The notes beneath the pieces were generated by a model. The model ran no database searches, was not told the origin of the DNA, and saw only the letters and a list, made by a program, of their open reading frames with translations. The translations under genes and the position numbers were made by a program. Positions 8,373 to 16,728 of a stretch of 64,000 nucleotides of DNA are shown in pieces; within the stretch, counting starts at the first letter, position 1, and each line of letters begins with the position of its first letter. Origin of the DNA: Hyphomonadaceae bacterium (GTDB lineage Bacteria; Pseudomonadota; Alphaproteobacteria; Caulobacterales; Hyphomonadaceae); NCBI GenBank assembly GCA_028285145.1, contig JANQQC010000062.1, positions 119,478 through 183,477 of the forward strand, given 5' to 3'.

Positions 8373-11300
8373 CTAGAGTTGCGCAAGCCGCGCCAACGCT
8401 CCTTTGAGTTTCTCAAGCCGAACCTTGCCATCCGCGAGCCGCTGGCGGTTCTCCTCGACAACATCAGCCGGGGCGCGCGACACGAAGTTCTCATTACCAA
8501 GCTTCTTCTCGATCCCGGTCACGTCCTTTTCGAGGCCGGCAATCTCCTTGGTCAGGCGGGCCTTCGCTTCGCCGATATCGATGATGTCGGCGATCTTCAG
8601 CGCCAGCAGCGCCTCATCGACCACAGTGGTCACTGCGCCCTCCGGCGTTTCTTCTACCACGCCGAGACCTTCCAGCCGAGCCAGACGCGAAATCACTTCA
8701 CCATGACGCTCAAGCCGGGCGGTATTGGTCTCCGAGGCATTCACCAGCGAAGCCGGAACCTTCGAGCCCGGCGACACGCCTAGATCTGCCCGCACGCTGC
8801 GAACCTCGGTGACAAGATCAATCACCCAGTCCATCTCCTCGGCCGCTGTCGCATTCTCGAACGCCTCATCATAGGTCGGCCACGCCTGAAGCATCAGGAA
8901 GCCATCCCGTTTCGGACCATCCTCGCCGAGTTGCTCCCACAGCGCTTCGGTCACGAACGGCATGAACGGATGCAACAGCTTCAATATCTCATCGAGCACC
9001 CAGCCCGCCGTGCGCCGCGTTTCGACCTTGGCCTCTTCATCTTCACCGTTCAGCAGAGGCTTGATCAGCTCCAGATACCAGTCGCAGAAGATGTTCCAGA
9101 TGAAGCGATAGACCGCCCCGGCCGCCCCATCGAAGCGATACTCTTCAATCGCGGTCGTCGCCTCTGCGCCCGTCTTGGCAAGCTCGCCAACGATCCACTG
9201 GTTCACGGGCTGCGTCAGCGTCGTCGGGTCCAGCGCGCCTTCCCAGTTGGCGCACTCATTCATCTGGCAGAAGCGCGCGGCGTTCCACAGCTTGGTTGAG
9301 AAGTTCCGGTAGCCTTCAACACGCTGTTTGGAGAGGCGGACGTTCCGCCCCTGCGCCGCCATCGCCGCCATGGTGAAGCGCAGCGCGTCCGCGCCGTATT
9401 CGTCGATCAGTTCCAGCGGGTCGATGGCATTGCCCTTCGACTTCGACATCTTCTGACCCTTCTCATCGAGAACCAGCGCATGGATGTAGACGTCCTTGAA
9501 CGGCACCTCGCCCATGAAATGGATGCCCTGCATCATCATGCGGGCGACCCAGAAAAAGATGATGTCGAACGCGGTGACGAGCACCGAGCCCGGGAAGAAG
9601 GTCTTCAGGTCTTCATTGCCGTCCGCATCCGGCCAGCCCTGCGTCGAGAACGGCCACAGCCCGGAAGAGAACCAAGTGTCGAGAACGTCGGGGTCTTGGA
9701 CTAGCGGGATCGACTTAGGCCGAAGGTCTAGAAATTTGAATTCCGCCTGAACTTCAGAAGTATTGTTCTCTTCTGAGAAGAGCGCTTGTTGAAGTTCTGT
9801 AATCGATTCAGCCTCAGAGACAGGATATCCATAATAGTTTGAAGCGAGCTGTTTCACCTTCTCAAAGCTCTCACCTACAAAAATCTGGCCCTGATAGTCG
9901 TAGACGTCTAGCGCACCATTCTCTTTCTTGTCCGCCGTAGGCCCAAACCAGGCCGGGATCCGATGCCCCCACCAGAGCTGGCGGCTCACGCACCAGGGCT
10001 GGATGTTTTCCATCCAGTTAAAGTACGTTTTCTCCCAGTTTTCGGGCACGAACCGCGTCTTGCCCGTCTTCACCGCCTCAATCGCTGGCTTGGCGAGTGT
10101 CTCCGCATCGACAAACCATTGATCGGTCAGCATCGGCTCGATCACCACGCCTGACCGATCGCCGAAGGGCTGCATGACTTTCTTGTTCTCGACGAGCGGG
10201 GTCTCGGTCCCCTCCGCGTCTGCGACCATCACGGCGAGACCCTCAGCGGTGATGTCCGTAACAACACGTTGGCGGGCTTCGAATCGGTCGAGCCCGCGAT
10301 ACTCATCAGGTACGAGGTTCATCGCGGTAATCTTGGCTTCGTCGAAACTCTCCTGCCCCCGCGCAATCCGGCCGGCGGTCTCCGCCACCTCCGCATAAGG
10401 TGCCCCATCGCTGCGCATCGTACCGCGCTCATCCATCAGCGCGTACATCGGAATGTTTCCGCGCTTGGCGACCTGATAGTCATTGAAGTCGTGCGCGCCG
10501 GTGATCTTCACCGCGCCGGAGCCGAAGTCCGGGTCCGGATACTCATCGGTGATGATCGGGATTAACCGGCGATGCTCCTTCGGGCCGACCGGGATCTCAC
10601 AGAGTTGCCCGACAATCGGCGCATAGCGTTCATCCGACGGGTGCACGGCCACCGCGCCATCGCCCAACATCGTCTCAGGCCGCGTCGTCGCGATGGAGAT
10701 GTAGTCCCGCTCCTCCTCAAGCGTGACATTTCCGTCTTCATCCTTCTCGACATAAGTGTAGGTCGCCCCGCCCGCGAGCGGATACTTGAAGTGCCACATA
10801 TGCCCGGCGACTTCCTTGTTCTCCACTTCGAGATCGGAGATTGCCGTCTGGAAATGCGGGTCCCAGTTCACCAGCCGCTTGGCTCGGTAGATCAGGCCCT
10901 CATTGTAGAGATCGACGAACACCTTGCGGACGGCGCGAACCATCTGGTCATCGTCTGATCCGTCTTCACCCATTGTGAAGGCGGTTCGCGACCAGTCGCA
11001 GGAGGCCCCGAGCCGCTTCAGCTGGCCAATGATCTGGCCACCGGATTCCTCTTTCCACTCCCAGACGCGTTCGACGAAGGCCTCGCGCCCAAGGCTCGCC
11101 CGGCTCTCATTCGAGCCGCTTTCGGCCATTTGACGTTCGACCACCATCTGCGTCGCGATGCCGGCATGGTCTGTCCCCGGCTGCCACAATACATTCTTGC
11201 CCGTCATACGGTGATACCGGATCAGGATATCCTGCAGCGTATTGTTCAGCGCGTGCCCCATATGCAGGACACCCGTGACGTTCGGCGGCGGGATCACGAT

Positions 11301-11432
11301 GGAGTAAGCCTCAGCGCTCGTATCGCCGGACGGCTTGAAGCAATCGGCCTCTTCCCAGCGTTGATAGATTTGCGCCTCGGAGGCGGCAGGGTCGAATCTC
11401 TGGTCGAGCATTTCAGATAGTCCGGACGTCAA
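8373..11432 (-). CDS. valS: Valyl-tRNA synthetase
   Basis: A 1019-residue class Ia aminoacyl-tRNA synthetase that charges tRNA-Val. PPNVTGVLHMGHALNNT holds the HIGH motif and KMSKSKGNAIDP the KMSKS loop. The editing domain and C-terminal coiled coil (AKARLTKEIAGLEKDVTGIEKKL) are present. It is longer than the common 870-950 residues. Between VGESFEKV and QDPDVLDTWFSS sits an extra stretch of about 40 residues encoded by markedly AT-rich DNA (roughly 9710-9890). Gene order popZ-valS is like that in Caulobacter relatives. A strong terminator separates it from popZ. Confidence 0.96.
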   Translation of the reverse strand: MTSGLSEMLDQRFDPAASEAQIYQRWEEADCFKPSGDTSAEAYSIVIPPPNVTGVLHMGHALNNTLQDILIRYHRMTGKNVLWQPGTDHAGIATQMVVERQMAESGSNESRASLGREAFVERVWEWKEESGGQIIGQLKRLGASCDWSRTAFTMGEDGSDDDQMVRAVRKVFVDLYNEGLIYRAKRLVNWDPHFQTAISDLEVENKEVAGHMWHFKYPLAGGATYTYVEKDEDGNVTLEEERDYISIATTRPETMLGDGAVAVHPSDERYAPIVGQLCEIPVGPKEHRRLIPIITDEYPDPDFGSGAVKITGAHDFNDYQVAKRGNIPMYALMDERGTMRSDGAPYAEVAETAGRIARGQESFDEAKITAMNLVPDEYRGLDRFEARQRVVTDITAEGLAVMVADAEGTETPLVENKKVMQPFGDRSGVVIEPMLTDQWFVDAETLAKPAIEAVKTGKTRFVPENWEKTYFNWMENIQPWCVSRQLWWGHRIPAWFGPTADKKENGALDVYDYQGQIFVGESFEKVKQLASNYYGYPVSEAESITELQQALFSEENNTSEVQAEFKFLDLRPKSIPLVQDPDVLDTWFSSGLWPFSTQGWPDADGNEDLKTFFPGSVLVTAFDIIFFWVARMMMQGIHFMGEVPFKDVYIHALVLDEKGQKMSKSKGNAIDPLELIDEYGADALRFTMAAMAAQGRNVRLSKQRVEGYRNFSTKLWNAARFCQMNECANWEGALDPTTLTQPVNQWIVGELAKTGAEATTAIEEYRFDGAAGAVYRFIWNIFCDWYLELIKPLLNGEDEEAKVETRRTAGWVLDEILKLLHPFMPFVTEALWEQLGEDGPKRDGFLMLQAWPTYDEAFENATAAEEMDWVIDLVTEVRSVRADLGVSPGSKVPASLVNASETNTARLERHGEVISRLARLEGLGVVEETPEGAVTTVVDEALLALKIADIIDIGEAKARLTKEIAGLEKDVTGIEKKLGNENFVSRAPADVVEENRQRLADGKVRLEKLKGALARLAQL

Positions 11433-11463
11433 AAAGAAAGGGCGCGCCGGTTAGGGCGCGCCC
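11431..11463 (-). terminator. Rho-independent terminator after popZ
   Basis: On the minus strand GGGCGCGCC-CTAACC-GGCGCGCCC forms a 9-bp perfect stem followed by TTTCTTTTT. It lies between the popZ stop and the valS start, so valS probably has its own promoter or is read through from popZ at reduced level. Confidence 0.85.
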
Positions 11464-11491
11464 GTCTCTATATCAGGAAGGAGAAGGAGGG

Positions 11492-12097
11492 CTAGCGCGC
11501 CATGCGGGCGATCCGCTGGACCTCGGCTTCGACCTTCTCTTCAACGATCTTCGGAAGGTTGTCGTCGAGCCATTCCTTCATCATCGGCTTAAGCAGTTCG
11601 CGCACCATACCCTCCAGCGTGTTCTCGCCGCCAATATCCATTTTGGAGATCAGCTTACCGAGCGCGCCGGCAGCGGCATCGGCAGTGGATTCTTCGGTTA
11701 GCACAGTGCTTTCATAGGCAGGCGATGCGGCCATGGCGTGGCTCTCCTCAGATTGCATCGGAGGAACCGCCATTGGCGGAGCCTCAACAGGTTCAGGTTC
11801 TGGCTGGACTTCCTCAAAGACCGGTGTCTCAGGCTCCAATGCCGCTTCGACGGGCTCTTCGGCAACGATCTCGTCTTCGAAGGGCGAATACTCTTCTTCG
11901 ACGGAAACGGTATCAGGCTCAATATCGTCGAGCGAAAACTCCTCGAAGTCGCTGTCGTCGGCATCCACCAACTCAACGTCGCTATCTGCAGTCTCGGCTT
12001 CCGCCGCGCCTTCCGGTGCGTCGTCGTCGGAAATGATCTTCCGGATCGAAGACAGAATCTCTTCCATCGACGGTTCTTTGTGGGCTTCGTTCGCCAT
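11492..12097 (-). CDS. popZ: PopZ-like polar organizing protein (DUF2497)
   Basis: A 201-residue acidic protein. The N-terminal helix EPSMEEILSSIRKIISDD and the C-terminal helices LEGMVRELLKPMMKEWLDDN and IVEEKVEAEVQRIAR are the two conserved ends of PopZ. Between them is a long, proline- and acid-rich disordered linker (about residues 30-135). PopZ assembles a polymeric matrix at the cell pole that tethers the centromere through ParB and recruits cell-cycle regulators. The neighbourhood (pcm, TolC, valS) matches its position in Caulobacter-type genomes. Confidence 0.9.
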   Translation of the reverse strand: MANEAHKEPSMEEILSSIRKIISDDDAPEGAAEAETADSDVELVDADDSDFEEFSLDDIEPDTVSVEEEYSPFEDEIVAEEPVEAALEPETPVFEEVQPEPEPVEAPPMAVPPMQSEESHAMAASPAYESTVLTEESTADAAAGALGKLISKMDIGGENTLEGMVRELLKPMMKEWLDDNLPKIVEEKVEAEVQRIARMAR

Positions 12098-12195
12098 TGC
12101 GGGACCTCGTTCGCACCGAATCTCTTAATCCGTTAGGTTAACGGACTAGGGGGCGACGGTTAACAATGATTTACGATGTGTAATGCGCGCTGCGC

Positions 12196-13521
12196 TCAGG
12201 ACGCGCCTGCCCGGTCCAGCGTCAGGCGACCCATTTGCCGCAAAAGCTGGTGAGCTGAGACATATGCATCACGCTCGGCATCGATCAGCGCGAGGCGTGC
12301 ATCGAACAGCTCCTGCTCCTGATCGAGCACGTCCAGCGTCGTCCGCACGCCAACGGCCAGCTCTTCCTTTGCCCCTTCATATGCGATCTCGGCGGCCTCG
12401 ACCTGCGCCTCTGAAGCCTCAATCGACCGCACTGCTGCAGCATAGCCGTACCAGGCCTGCGCCACGCCGGCCCGAACCTGGCGTTCGATGCTGTCGACCG
12501 CTTCGCGGGCCTGACGGCGTTGGAGATTGGCCGAGCGCACGTCGGCATTCAGCTGCCCCCCCTGATAAAGCGGGATACGCGCCTGGATCACGGCGGACAG
12601 CGTCGTATCGCTTGGATTGTCGTCAGAGATAGGCGGGCCGGCACCCAGTGATATTTCGTTCTCGGTGTAAGTCTGTTGGGCGCTCGCCGTACCGACAAGA
12701 CTGATCTCCGGCCCTCGCGAGCCTTCCGCCACACGGATCGCAGCTTCGGCTGCACGCACATTCTCCCTGGCCGCCAACAGGTCGGGATTCTCGTCCATGG
12801 CGATGGTGAAGGCGTCTTCGATCGTTTCTGGCAGCGGCGGTGGCGGTGGCGGCACTTCCAGAGCGAGCGGAGCCATTCCAATCACCTGCACATAATTGGC
12901 GCGGCTCGCTTCCAACGCCGCCTCGGCACCGGCCAGTGCAGCCCGCGTCCCTGCAAGCCGGGCTTCAGCCAGCTTCACATCGGTCCTCGTGACAACACCC
13001 ACTTCAAACCGGTCTGTTGCCGCGCGAGCCTGCTCGATCAGCACTTCGACATTGTTCTCCCGGATAGAGACCGCTTCCACATCACGCCGGACATTTACGT
13101 ATGCCGATACTGCATCAAGGAAGAGCGTCTGCCGTTGGGCTTCAAGCTGGAAATCCGCAGCCGACACACCGGCCGCCGCCTGGCGAATGCCGGCGGAGAT
13201 ACGGCCACTGGTGAAGATGGGCTGGGTGGCCTGAAGCGAGGCATTTGCGATCGGCCGATCACCGACGTCAAAGGCGACGGCACGCGTACTGTCGAGCGAT
13301 TCGTATCCCGCCGAGGCGGAGAGCGTGACGCTTGTCCGGCCCGCGGCCCGCGCGCTTTCCAACGTTTCACGTGCGATCTCGGTGGAGGTCTTCTGGGAAG
13401 CAAGATCAGGGTTGCTCTGATAAGCGGCGTCCAGAGCGCTCTCCAGCGTTTCGGCCATAGCCGGCCCGACCGGGACCAGAGTCAGCGCCACAACACTGCA
13501 AAGAGATTTCCAACTCATCAT
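12196..13521 (-). CDS. tolC: TolC-family outer membrane channel protein
   Basis: About 441 residues from the ATG at 13521, which has GGAG 7 bp upstream. A start at 13545 is also open. A signal peptide (MMSWKSLCSVVALTLVPVGPAMA) is followed by two homologous OEP repeats typical of TolC: LESALDAAYQSNPDLASQ begins the first and IEDAFTIAMDENPDLLAARE the second. A LYQGG motif lies in the second repeat. It would form the trimeric exit duct for type I secretion or RND efflux. No partner transporter is in the window. Confidence 0.92.
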   Translation of the reverse strand: MMSWKSLCSVVALTLVPVGPAMAETLESALDAAYQSNPDLASQKTSTEIARETLESARAAGRTSVTLSASAGYESLDSTRAVAFDVGDRPIANASLQATQPIFTSGRISAGIRQAAAGVSAADFQLEAQRQTLFLDAVSAYVNVRRDVEAVSIRENNVEVLIEQARAATDRFEVGVVTRTDVKLAEARLAGTRAALAGAEAALEASRANYVQVIGMAPLALEVPPPPPPLPETIEDAFTIAMDENPDLLAARENVRAAEAAIRVAEGSRGPEISLVGTASAQQTYTENEISLGAGPPISDDNPSDTTLSAVIQARIPLYQGGQLNADVRSANLQRRQAREAVDSIERQVRAGVAQAWYGYAAAVRSIEASEAQVEAAEIAYEGAKEELAVGVRTTLDVLDQEQELFDARLALIDAERDAYVSAHQLLRQMGRLTLDRAGAS

Positions 13522-13611
13522 TTCCCCACTCCTGTTCCTGTACACCGGTCACTATTAGGCGAGAGCTGAAAAAGAGTGAACAGTGTTCACGCAATCGGCG
13601 AAACCCGGAGC

Positions 13612-14265
13612 CTAGAATTCGAAGGCAGGTTTGCGGTCGAAAGCTTGAAGGCGCGGCGGTCGAGCATCAAAGACATCTCTATAAGACACCACATCTCCAG
13701 CCTTCTTGTAGATGCGTCCCCGGCCGAGCGCTGCGTCGCGCTGAACCACGACCGCAAGCCGGCCGCCATCGGCCAGTTGCGCCGTCCACGCCACCGGCAC
13801 TTCCTGCACCATGCCGCATACATAGATGACGTCGAACGGCCCCTGATCGGGCAGCCCGGTCGCCAGATCACCTTTCACAGCAACAGCACTGCCCAGTTCA
13901 AGCTTCGCAAAACGCTCTGTCGCGGCATCGACAAGCGCGTCGTCTTCTTCAATGCCAATCGCGGTATCCAGCAGCAGAGACAGGACCGCCGTCTCATAGC
14001 CAGAGCCCGCCGCGACCACCAAAGCAGTCTCATCAGGCTGGGGATCAACGGCTGCAATGAGTTTGGCGGTATCGCGCGCCGTCCACAGGGCACGCCCCTC
14101 CGATGTCTCGATTTCGAGCTCGCCATAAGCAATGGATTGGCTCGCCTTTGGCACGAATACTTCTCGCGGCACCGACAGGAAGGCATCTACGATGGCCGTG
14201 TCCGTGACATCATCGGGCCGGATCTGGCTGTCGACCATGATCTGGCGGGCTTTCTTGAAATCCAT
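13612..14265 (-). CDS. pcm: Protein-L-isoaspartate O-methyltransferase family protein
   Basis: A 217-residue SAM-dependent methyltransferase. MVDSQIRPDDVTD and VPREVFVPKASQSIAYGE are the characteristic N-terminal blocks of Pcm-like proteins, and ALVVAAGSGYETAVLSLL is the SAM-binding glycine loop. Such enzymes methylate isoaspartate in damaged proteins for repair. This Caulobacterales-type version carries a changed GxGxG loop (AAGSGYE), as commonly seen in the group upstream of tolC. It is transcribed leftward, away from the tRNA-Cys locus. Confidence 0.88.
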   Translation of the reverse strand: MDFKKARQIMVDSQIRPDDVTDTAIVDAFLSVPREVFVPKASQSIAYGELEIETSEGRALWTARDTAKLIAAVDPQPDETALVVAAGSGYETAVLSLLLDTAIGIEEDDALVDAATERFAKLELGSAVAVKGDLATGLPDQGPFDVIYVCGMVQEVPVAWTAQLADGGRLAVVVQRDAALGRGRIYKKAGDVVSYRDVFDARPPRLQAFDRKPAFEF

Positions 14266-14357
14266 GGCGGGTGTTCCCTATCCGCGTTGTTACCGGCCCT
14301 CTACCATACGCCACTCTGCGATCAATGCGGCGTTGCGGTACAAGCCGCATGACGCGA

Positions 14358-14386
14358 TTGCGCAGAGAGGCTTGGCCTGCTATTTC
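14358..14386 (+). promoter_or_regulatory. Original promoter of tRNA-Cys, now separated from the intact gene
   Basis: TTGCGC (14358-14363), a 17-bp spacer and TATTTC (14381-14386) place a start site near 14393, 8 nt before the tRNA sequence at 14401. The spacing suits a tRNA promoter. The prophage now interrupts the gene 40 nt into the tRNA, so this promoter would transcribe only the 5' fragment followed by prophage DNA. Promoter strength is inferred from the hexamers. Confidence 0.55.
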
Positions 14387-14400
14387 CCCGCTCTCTCCGA

Positions 14401-14440
14401 GGCCCTGTGGCGGAGTGGTGACGCAGCGGATTGCAAATCC
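14401..14440 (+). repeat. attL: 5' fragment of tRNA-Cys
   Basis: Forty bases identical to 53230-53269, the first 40 nt of tRNA-Cys through the anticodon loop and part of the anticodon stem. Identity ends at 14441 (c here, g at 53270), and the base before it differs too (a versus t). This is the left attachment site. It is also a truncated tRNA remnant still sitting behind the original promoter. Confidence 0.93.
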
Positions 14441-14452
14441 CGGTGCATCCCA

Positions 14453-14752
14453 ATGTTTACAACGGAGAGGCTGTCTAAAGCCCCCAGAACGCCCGTCGAA
14501 CGCCCCTCGAACATCAGGGCACAGTGTCTAAGAATTCCGGCCCTCTTTGCCGCTATTTTTGTCACCGCCTGTGGCGACATCGAGCCGGTCGCAAGAGCAC
14601 CAAGCGGGGCTGATCTGCAAGACCGCCTCGCTGTCGAATGCCTCAACGATCCGCTCGGCCAGTTCGAGACCGAGCAGGACCGACTTGATTCATGTCAAAT
14701 TTCGCAAGCGAGTCACCGCTTACCCGACAGCCAGTTCATGAACTCGCGTTAA
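14453..14752 (+). CDS. Putative small lipoprotein (prophage left-end cargo)
   Basis: A 99-residue frame whose internal segment LRIPALFAAIFVTACGD looks like a lipoprotein signal with lipobox VTAC. If the ATG at 14453 is used, about 24 residues precede the hydrophobic stretch, which is long, so a later non-ATG start is possible. The mature part is short, polar and has two cysteines. It is the first gene inside attL and is followed 8 bp later by a membrane microprotein. Position and type fit a lysogenic-conversion or superinfection-exclusion lipoprotein, but that is inference. Confidence 0.5.
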   Translation: MFTTERLSKAPRTPVERPSNIRAQCLRIPALFAAIFVTACGDIEPVARAPSGADLQDRLAVECLNDPLGQFETEQDRLDSCQISQASHRLPDSQFMNSR

Positions 14753-14760
14753 GGTAATAG

Positions 14761-14886
14761 ATGACGTACCCAGATCGAGAACGGTTCGCTGAGCAAACCG
14801 GTGCCCGGGGTTGCCTGCCGATATTTGGCAGCATGTGCCTTGTCCTTTTTCTGGGCGTGATCGGAGCGCTTTGGCTGTTGAGCTGA
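14761..14886 (+). CDS. Membrane microprotein (41 residues)
   Basis: Starts at the ATG at 14761, with AAGG about 8 nt upstream, and ends at 14886. The first 20 residues are polar. The rest (LPIFGSMCLVLFLGVIGALW) is a single membrane span that ends at the stop. It follows the putative lipoprotein by 8 bp and would be co-expressed with it. No family is recognised. Confidence 0.5.
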   Translation: MTYPDRERFAEQTGARGCLPIFGSMCLVLFLGVIGALWLLS

Positions 14887-14947
14887 GCCAAAGTGAATGA
14901 CGATCGAACTTGATCGCGGCCGAGACCTTACGTCATAAGACTGGGCT

Positions 14948-15235
14948 ATGGCCCGCGCGCACTACCCCTACACACCTGCAACCGTTGCGGACTGGCGAGC
15001 AAAGGGCTGCATGACGCTGACCGTGATCTGTCAGGACCCGCGCTGCCGGCATGAGGGCCGGGTCGAGATCGCGACGCTGCCCACGCACCTGACTTTTTTC
15101 GAAGTGCAGCGGCGATGCCGATGCACACATTGCCCGGGGCGCGAAGGCGCAGAGATTCGGGTTGAGCCCTCCGCGCAGGATCATGGCGAAACGCCCTTTA
15201 CACCATCCTATCAGGCCCGCCACGCCGGGGGCTAA
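14948..15235 (+). CDS. Zinc-ribbon-like small protein
   Basis: A 95-residue protein with CQDPRCRHEG and RCRCTHCPGRE, two cysteine pairs about 33 residues apart that could hold one zinc ion. MARAHYPYTPATVADWRAKGC precedes them. Similar small proteins are found in alphaproteobacteria and their phages. A nucleic-acid-binding role is a guess. It ends one base before the SRAP start, so the two genes are translationally coupled. Confidence 0.65.
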   Translation: MARAHYPYTPATVADWRAKGCMTLTVICQDPRCRHEGRVEIATLPTHLTFFEVQRRCRCTHCPGREGAEIRVEPSAQDHGETPFTPSYQARHAGG

Positions 15236-15236
15236 G

Positions 15237-15893
15237 ATGTGCAACCTCTACCGCTTTGAGCCGGCGCAATACGCCTTCAACTTCAAGACACATCCTAATG
15301 TCGGCAATTTAGGGCCGGACTATGTGAGCCGCGACAAGAACGGCCCGGTCCTGCGCCAGACGGACGATGGCTACGAGATGAAAGTGATGCGCTGGGGCTT
15401 TCCACCGTTCCGCGTGCGGACGAAGGACGGCAAGCGCTATATGCCGCCCATCTCAAACATCCGAAATCTCGGCGAGAACTGGTGGAAAAACGTCAACCGC
15501 AAGTGGCTGACGGAGCCAGAGTATCGATGCCTTGTTCCATTCGAACAGCTTGCCGAACCCATTCCTAAAGACGATGGCGGCGGCACGGCATGGTTTGAGA
15601 CCACGACCGAGTATTCATTCTTTGCTGGCGTCTGGCGACCGTGGAGCGGCGACACACGGCTTGTTCCTGTTGAGGGTGAGCCGAAGCAAAAGCGCGTTCA
15701 GGCCGATCTCGAACTCTTCGCCTTCCTGACGACCGAGGCCAATGGCGTCGTCGCCCCGATCCATGAACACGCGATGCCCGTTATCGTCACCGAGCAGGAC
15801 GAGATCGATACGTGGATGGCGGGCGGCGATCCCGCCGTGTTGCAGCGGCCGCTACCAGACGAGTTGCTGCGCCGGGTTGATCCTCCCGGCTAG
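15237..15893 (+). CDS. SRAP-domain (SOS response-associated peptidase, YedK/HMCES-like) protein
   Basis: A 218-residue protein starting MCNLYRF. Cys2, exposed after Met removal, is the residue that crosslinks to abasic sites in single-stranded DNA in YedK/HMCES. Other family landmarks are MRWGFPPF, the SNIRNL asparagine block, RCLVPFEQLAEP and PIHEHAMPVIV, which includes the catalytic His. Family length is about 220. It shields abasic sites in ssDNA. It lies on the opposite strand to the phage late genes in a probable cargo module, and may be expressed in the lysogen. Confidence 0.9.
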   Translation: MCNLYRFEPAQYAFNFKTHPNVGNLGPDYVSRDKNGPVLRQTDDGYEMKVMRWGFPPFRVRTKDGKRYMPPISNIRNLGENWWKNVNRKWLTEPEYRCLVPFEQLAEPIPKDDGGGTAWFETTTEYSFFAGVWRPWSGDTRLVPVEGEPKQKRVQADLELFAFLTTEANGVVAPIHEHAMPVIVTEQDEIDTWMAGGDPAVLQRPLPDELLRRVDPPG

Positions 15894-15910
15894 AGAACTG
15901 GCGTCCCGCC

Positions 15911-15927
15911 GACGCACCCGGTGCGTC
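15911..15927 (+). repeat. Dispersed 17-bp palindrome, copy 1
   Basis: GACGCACCCGGTGCGTC, a perfect 8-bp dyad around a central C, 18 bp after the SRAP stop. It is the first of five copies confined to the prophage, all read here in the direction of local transcription with a central C. It is followed by an A-run, not a T-run, so it is not an intrinsic terminator for these genes. A protein-binding role is inferred. Confidence 0.7.
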
Positions 15928-16179
15928 AAAAAAGCAAGAACGACTCTTGCCAAGCCTATCCACGCAACGCATATTTAAGCGGTCGAAGCGATATTGATCG
16001 CACGACGCCTTCCCACAATACGCTGTTTGACAATGAGGCCGGTCGCGGCCGGATATGCGAGTCAGAGTCCGCTCTCATATCCCGCCCCGATCAGGGGCGC
16101 GCCGGCGGGATGATCCGCCGGCGCAACCGCCGCCCGAACGCGTTACCGCGCGCCGAGCGGCCCAGCTATGAGCTGACCT

Positions 16180-16689
16180 ATGCAATCCTCTACATCATTC
16201 GACAACGTCACCAAAGTCGCAGCGATCGTGCCCATCATCGCGGCTGTCTACTTCTCTTGCCGGGGCTTCATCGGCCTTGGTCTGACCTTCGAACTGGTCA
16301 CCATTCTGACCGTGTTGTTCGCCAGCCTGTCATGGATGCTCAGTCAGGCGCTCATGCGCTTTCTGGACATTCGGAACCGCAATAAGGGAATGGCGATCTG
16401 CATCGCCCTGCTGGGCGTCGCCTTCCTCGCGACAGAGGCCTCCCTCACCCATATCGGGCTTGAGTGGTTGCTTGAGCAGGGCGCGCTTCAGGTGCCCTCA
16501 GCGGCGGTCTGGTTCTTCTCGATCGCCCTGTCAGCGTCCAACGTGCTCTGCAAGTGGGTGTTCCTCGGCGACCCGGGAGAAGCCAAGCCGGCGACGGGAA
16601 GCAAGCCCCGCCTTGTTCGCACACAGCCGGCCGACCCCAAGACAGACCAGACCATGGAAAAGATCGCCCGACAGATGACAGTGTCATAA
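16180..16689 (+). CDS. Phage-encoded multi-pass membrane protein
   Basis: A 169-residue protein with about four hydrophobic segments (KVAAIVPIIAAVYFSCRGF, LTFELVTILTVLFASLSWM, GMAICIALLGVAFLATEAS and VPSAAVWFFSIALSASNVL), then a polar, proline-rich C-terminus. I recognise no family. It is the last gene of the rightward left-end module, 286 bp after the SRAP gene, and ends at a strong terminator. Membrane proteins at this place in prophages often affect entry of other phages, but nothing in the sequence proves this. Confidence 0.65.
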   Translation: MQSSTSFDNVTKVAAIVPIIAAVYFSCRGFIGLGLTFELVTILTVLFASLSWMLSQALMRFLDIRNRNKGMAICIALLGVAFLATEASLTHIGLEWLLEQGALQVPSAAVWFFSIALSASNVLCKWVFLGDPGEAKPATGSKPRLVRTQPADPKTDQTMEKIARQMTVS

Positions 16690-16695
16690 ACTCCA

Positions 16696-16728
16696 AGCCC
16701 CGCACGGCATCCCCGCGCGGGGCTTTTT
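16696..16728 (+). terminator. Rho-independent terminator of the left-end module
   Basis: AGCCCCGC and GCGGGGCT form an 8-bp stem with a 13-nt loop, followed by TTTTT. It ends rightward transcription just before the convergent end of the phage late operon. Confidence 0.85.

Noticed and set aside
14401..14440. A second tRNA-Cys gene
   Set aside because: Only the first 40 nt are present. The 3' half of the cloverleaf is replaced by prophage DNA, so it cannot give a tRNA.
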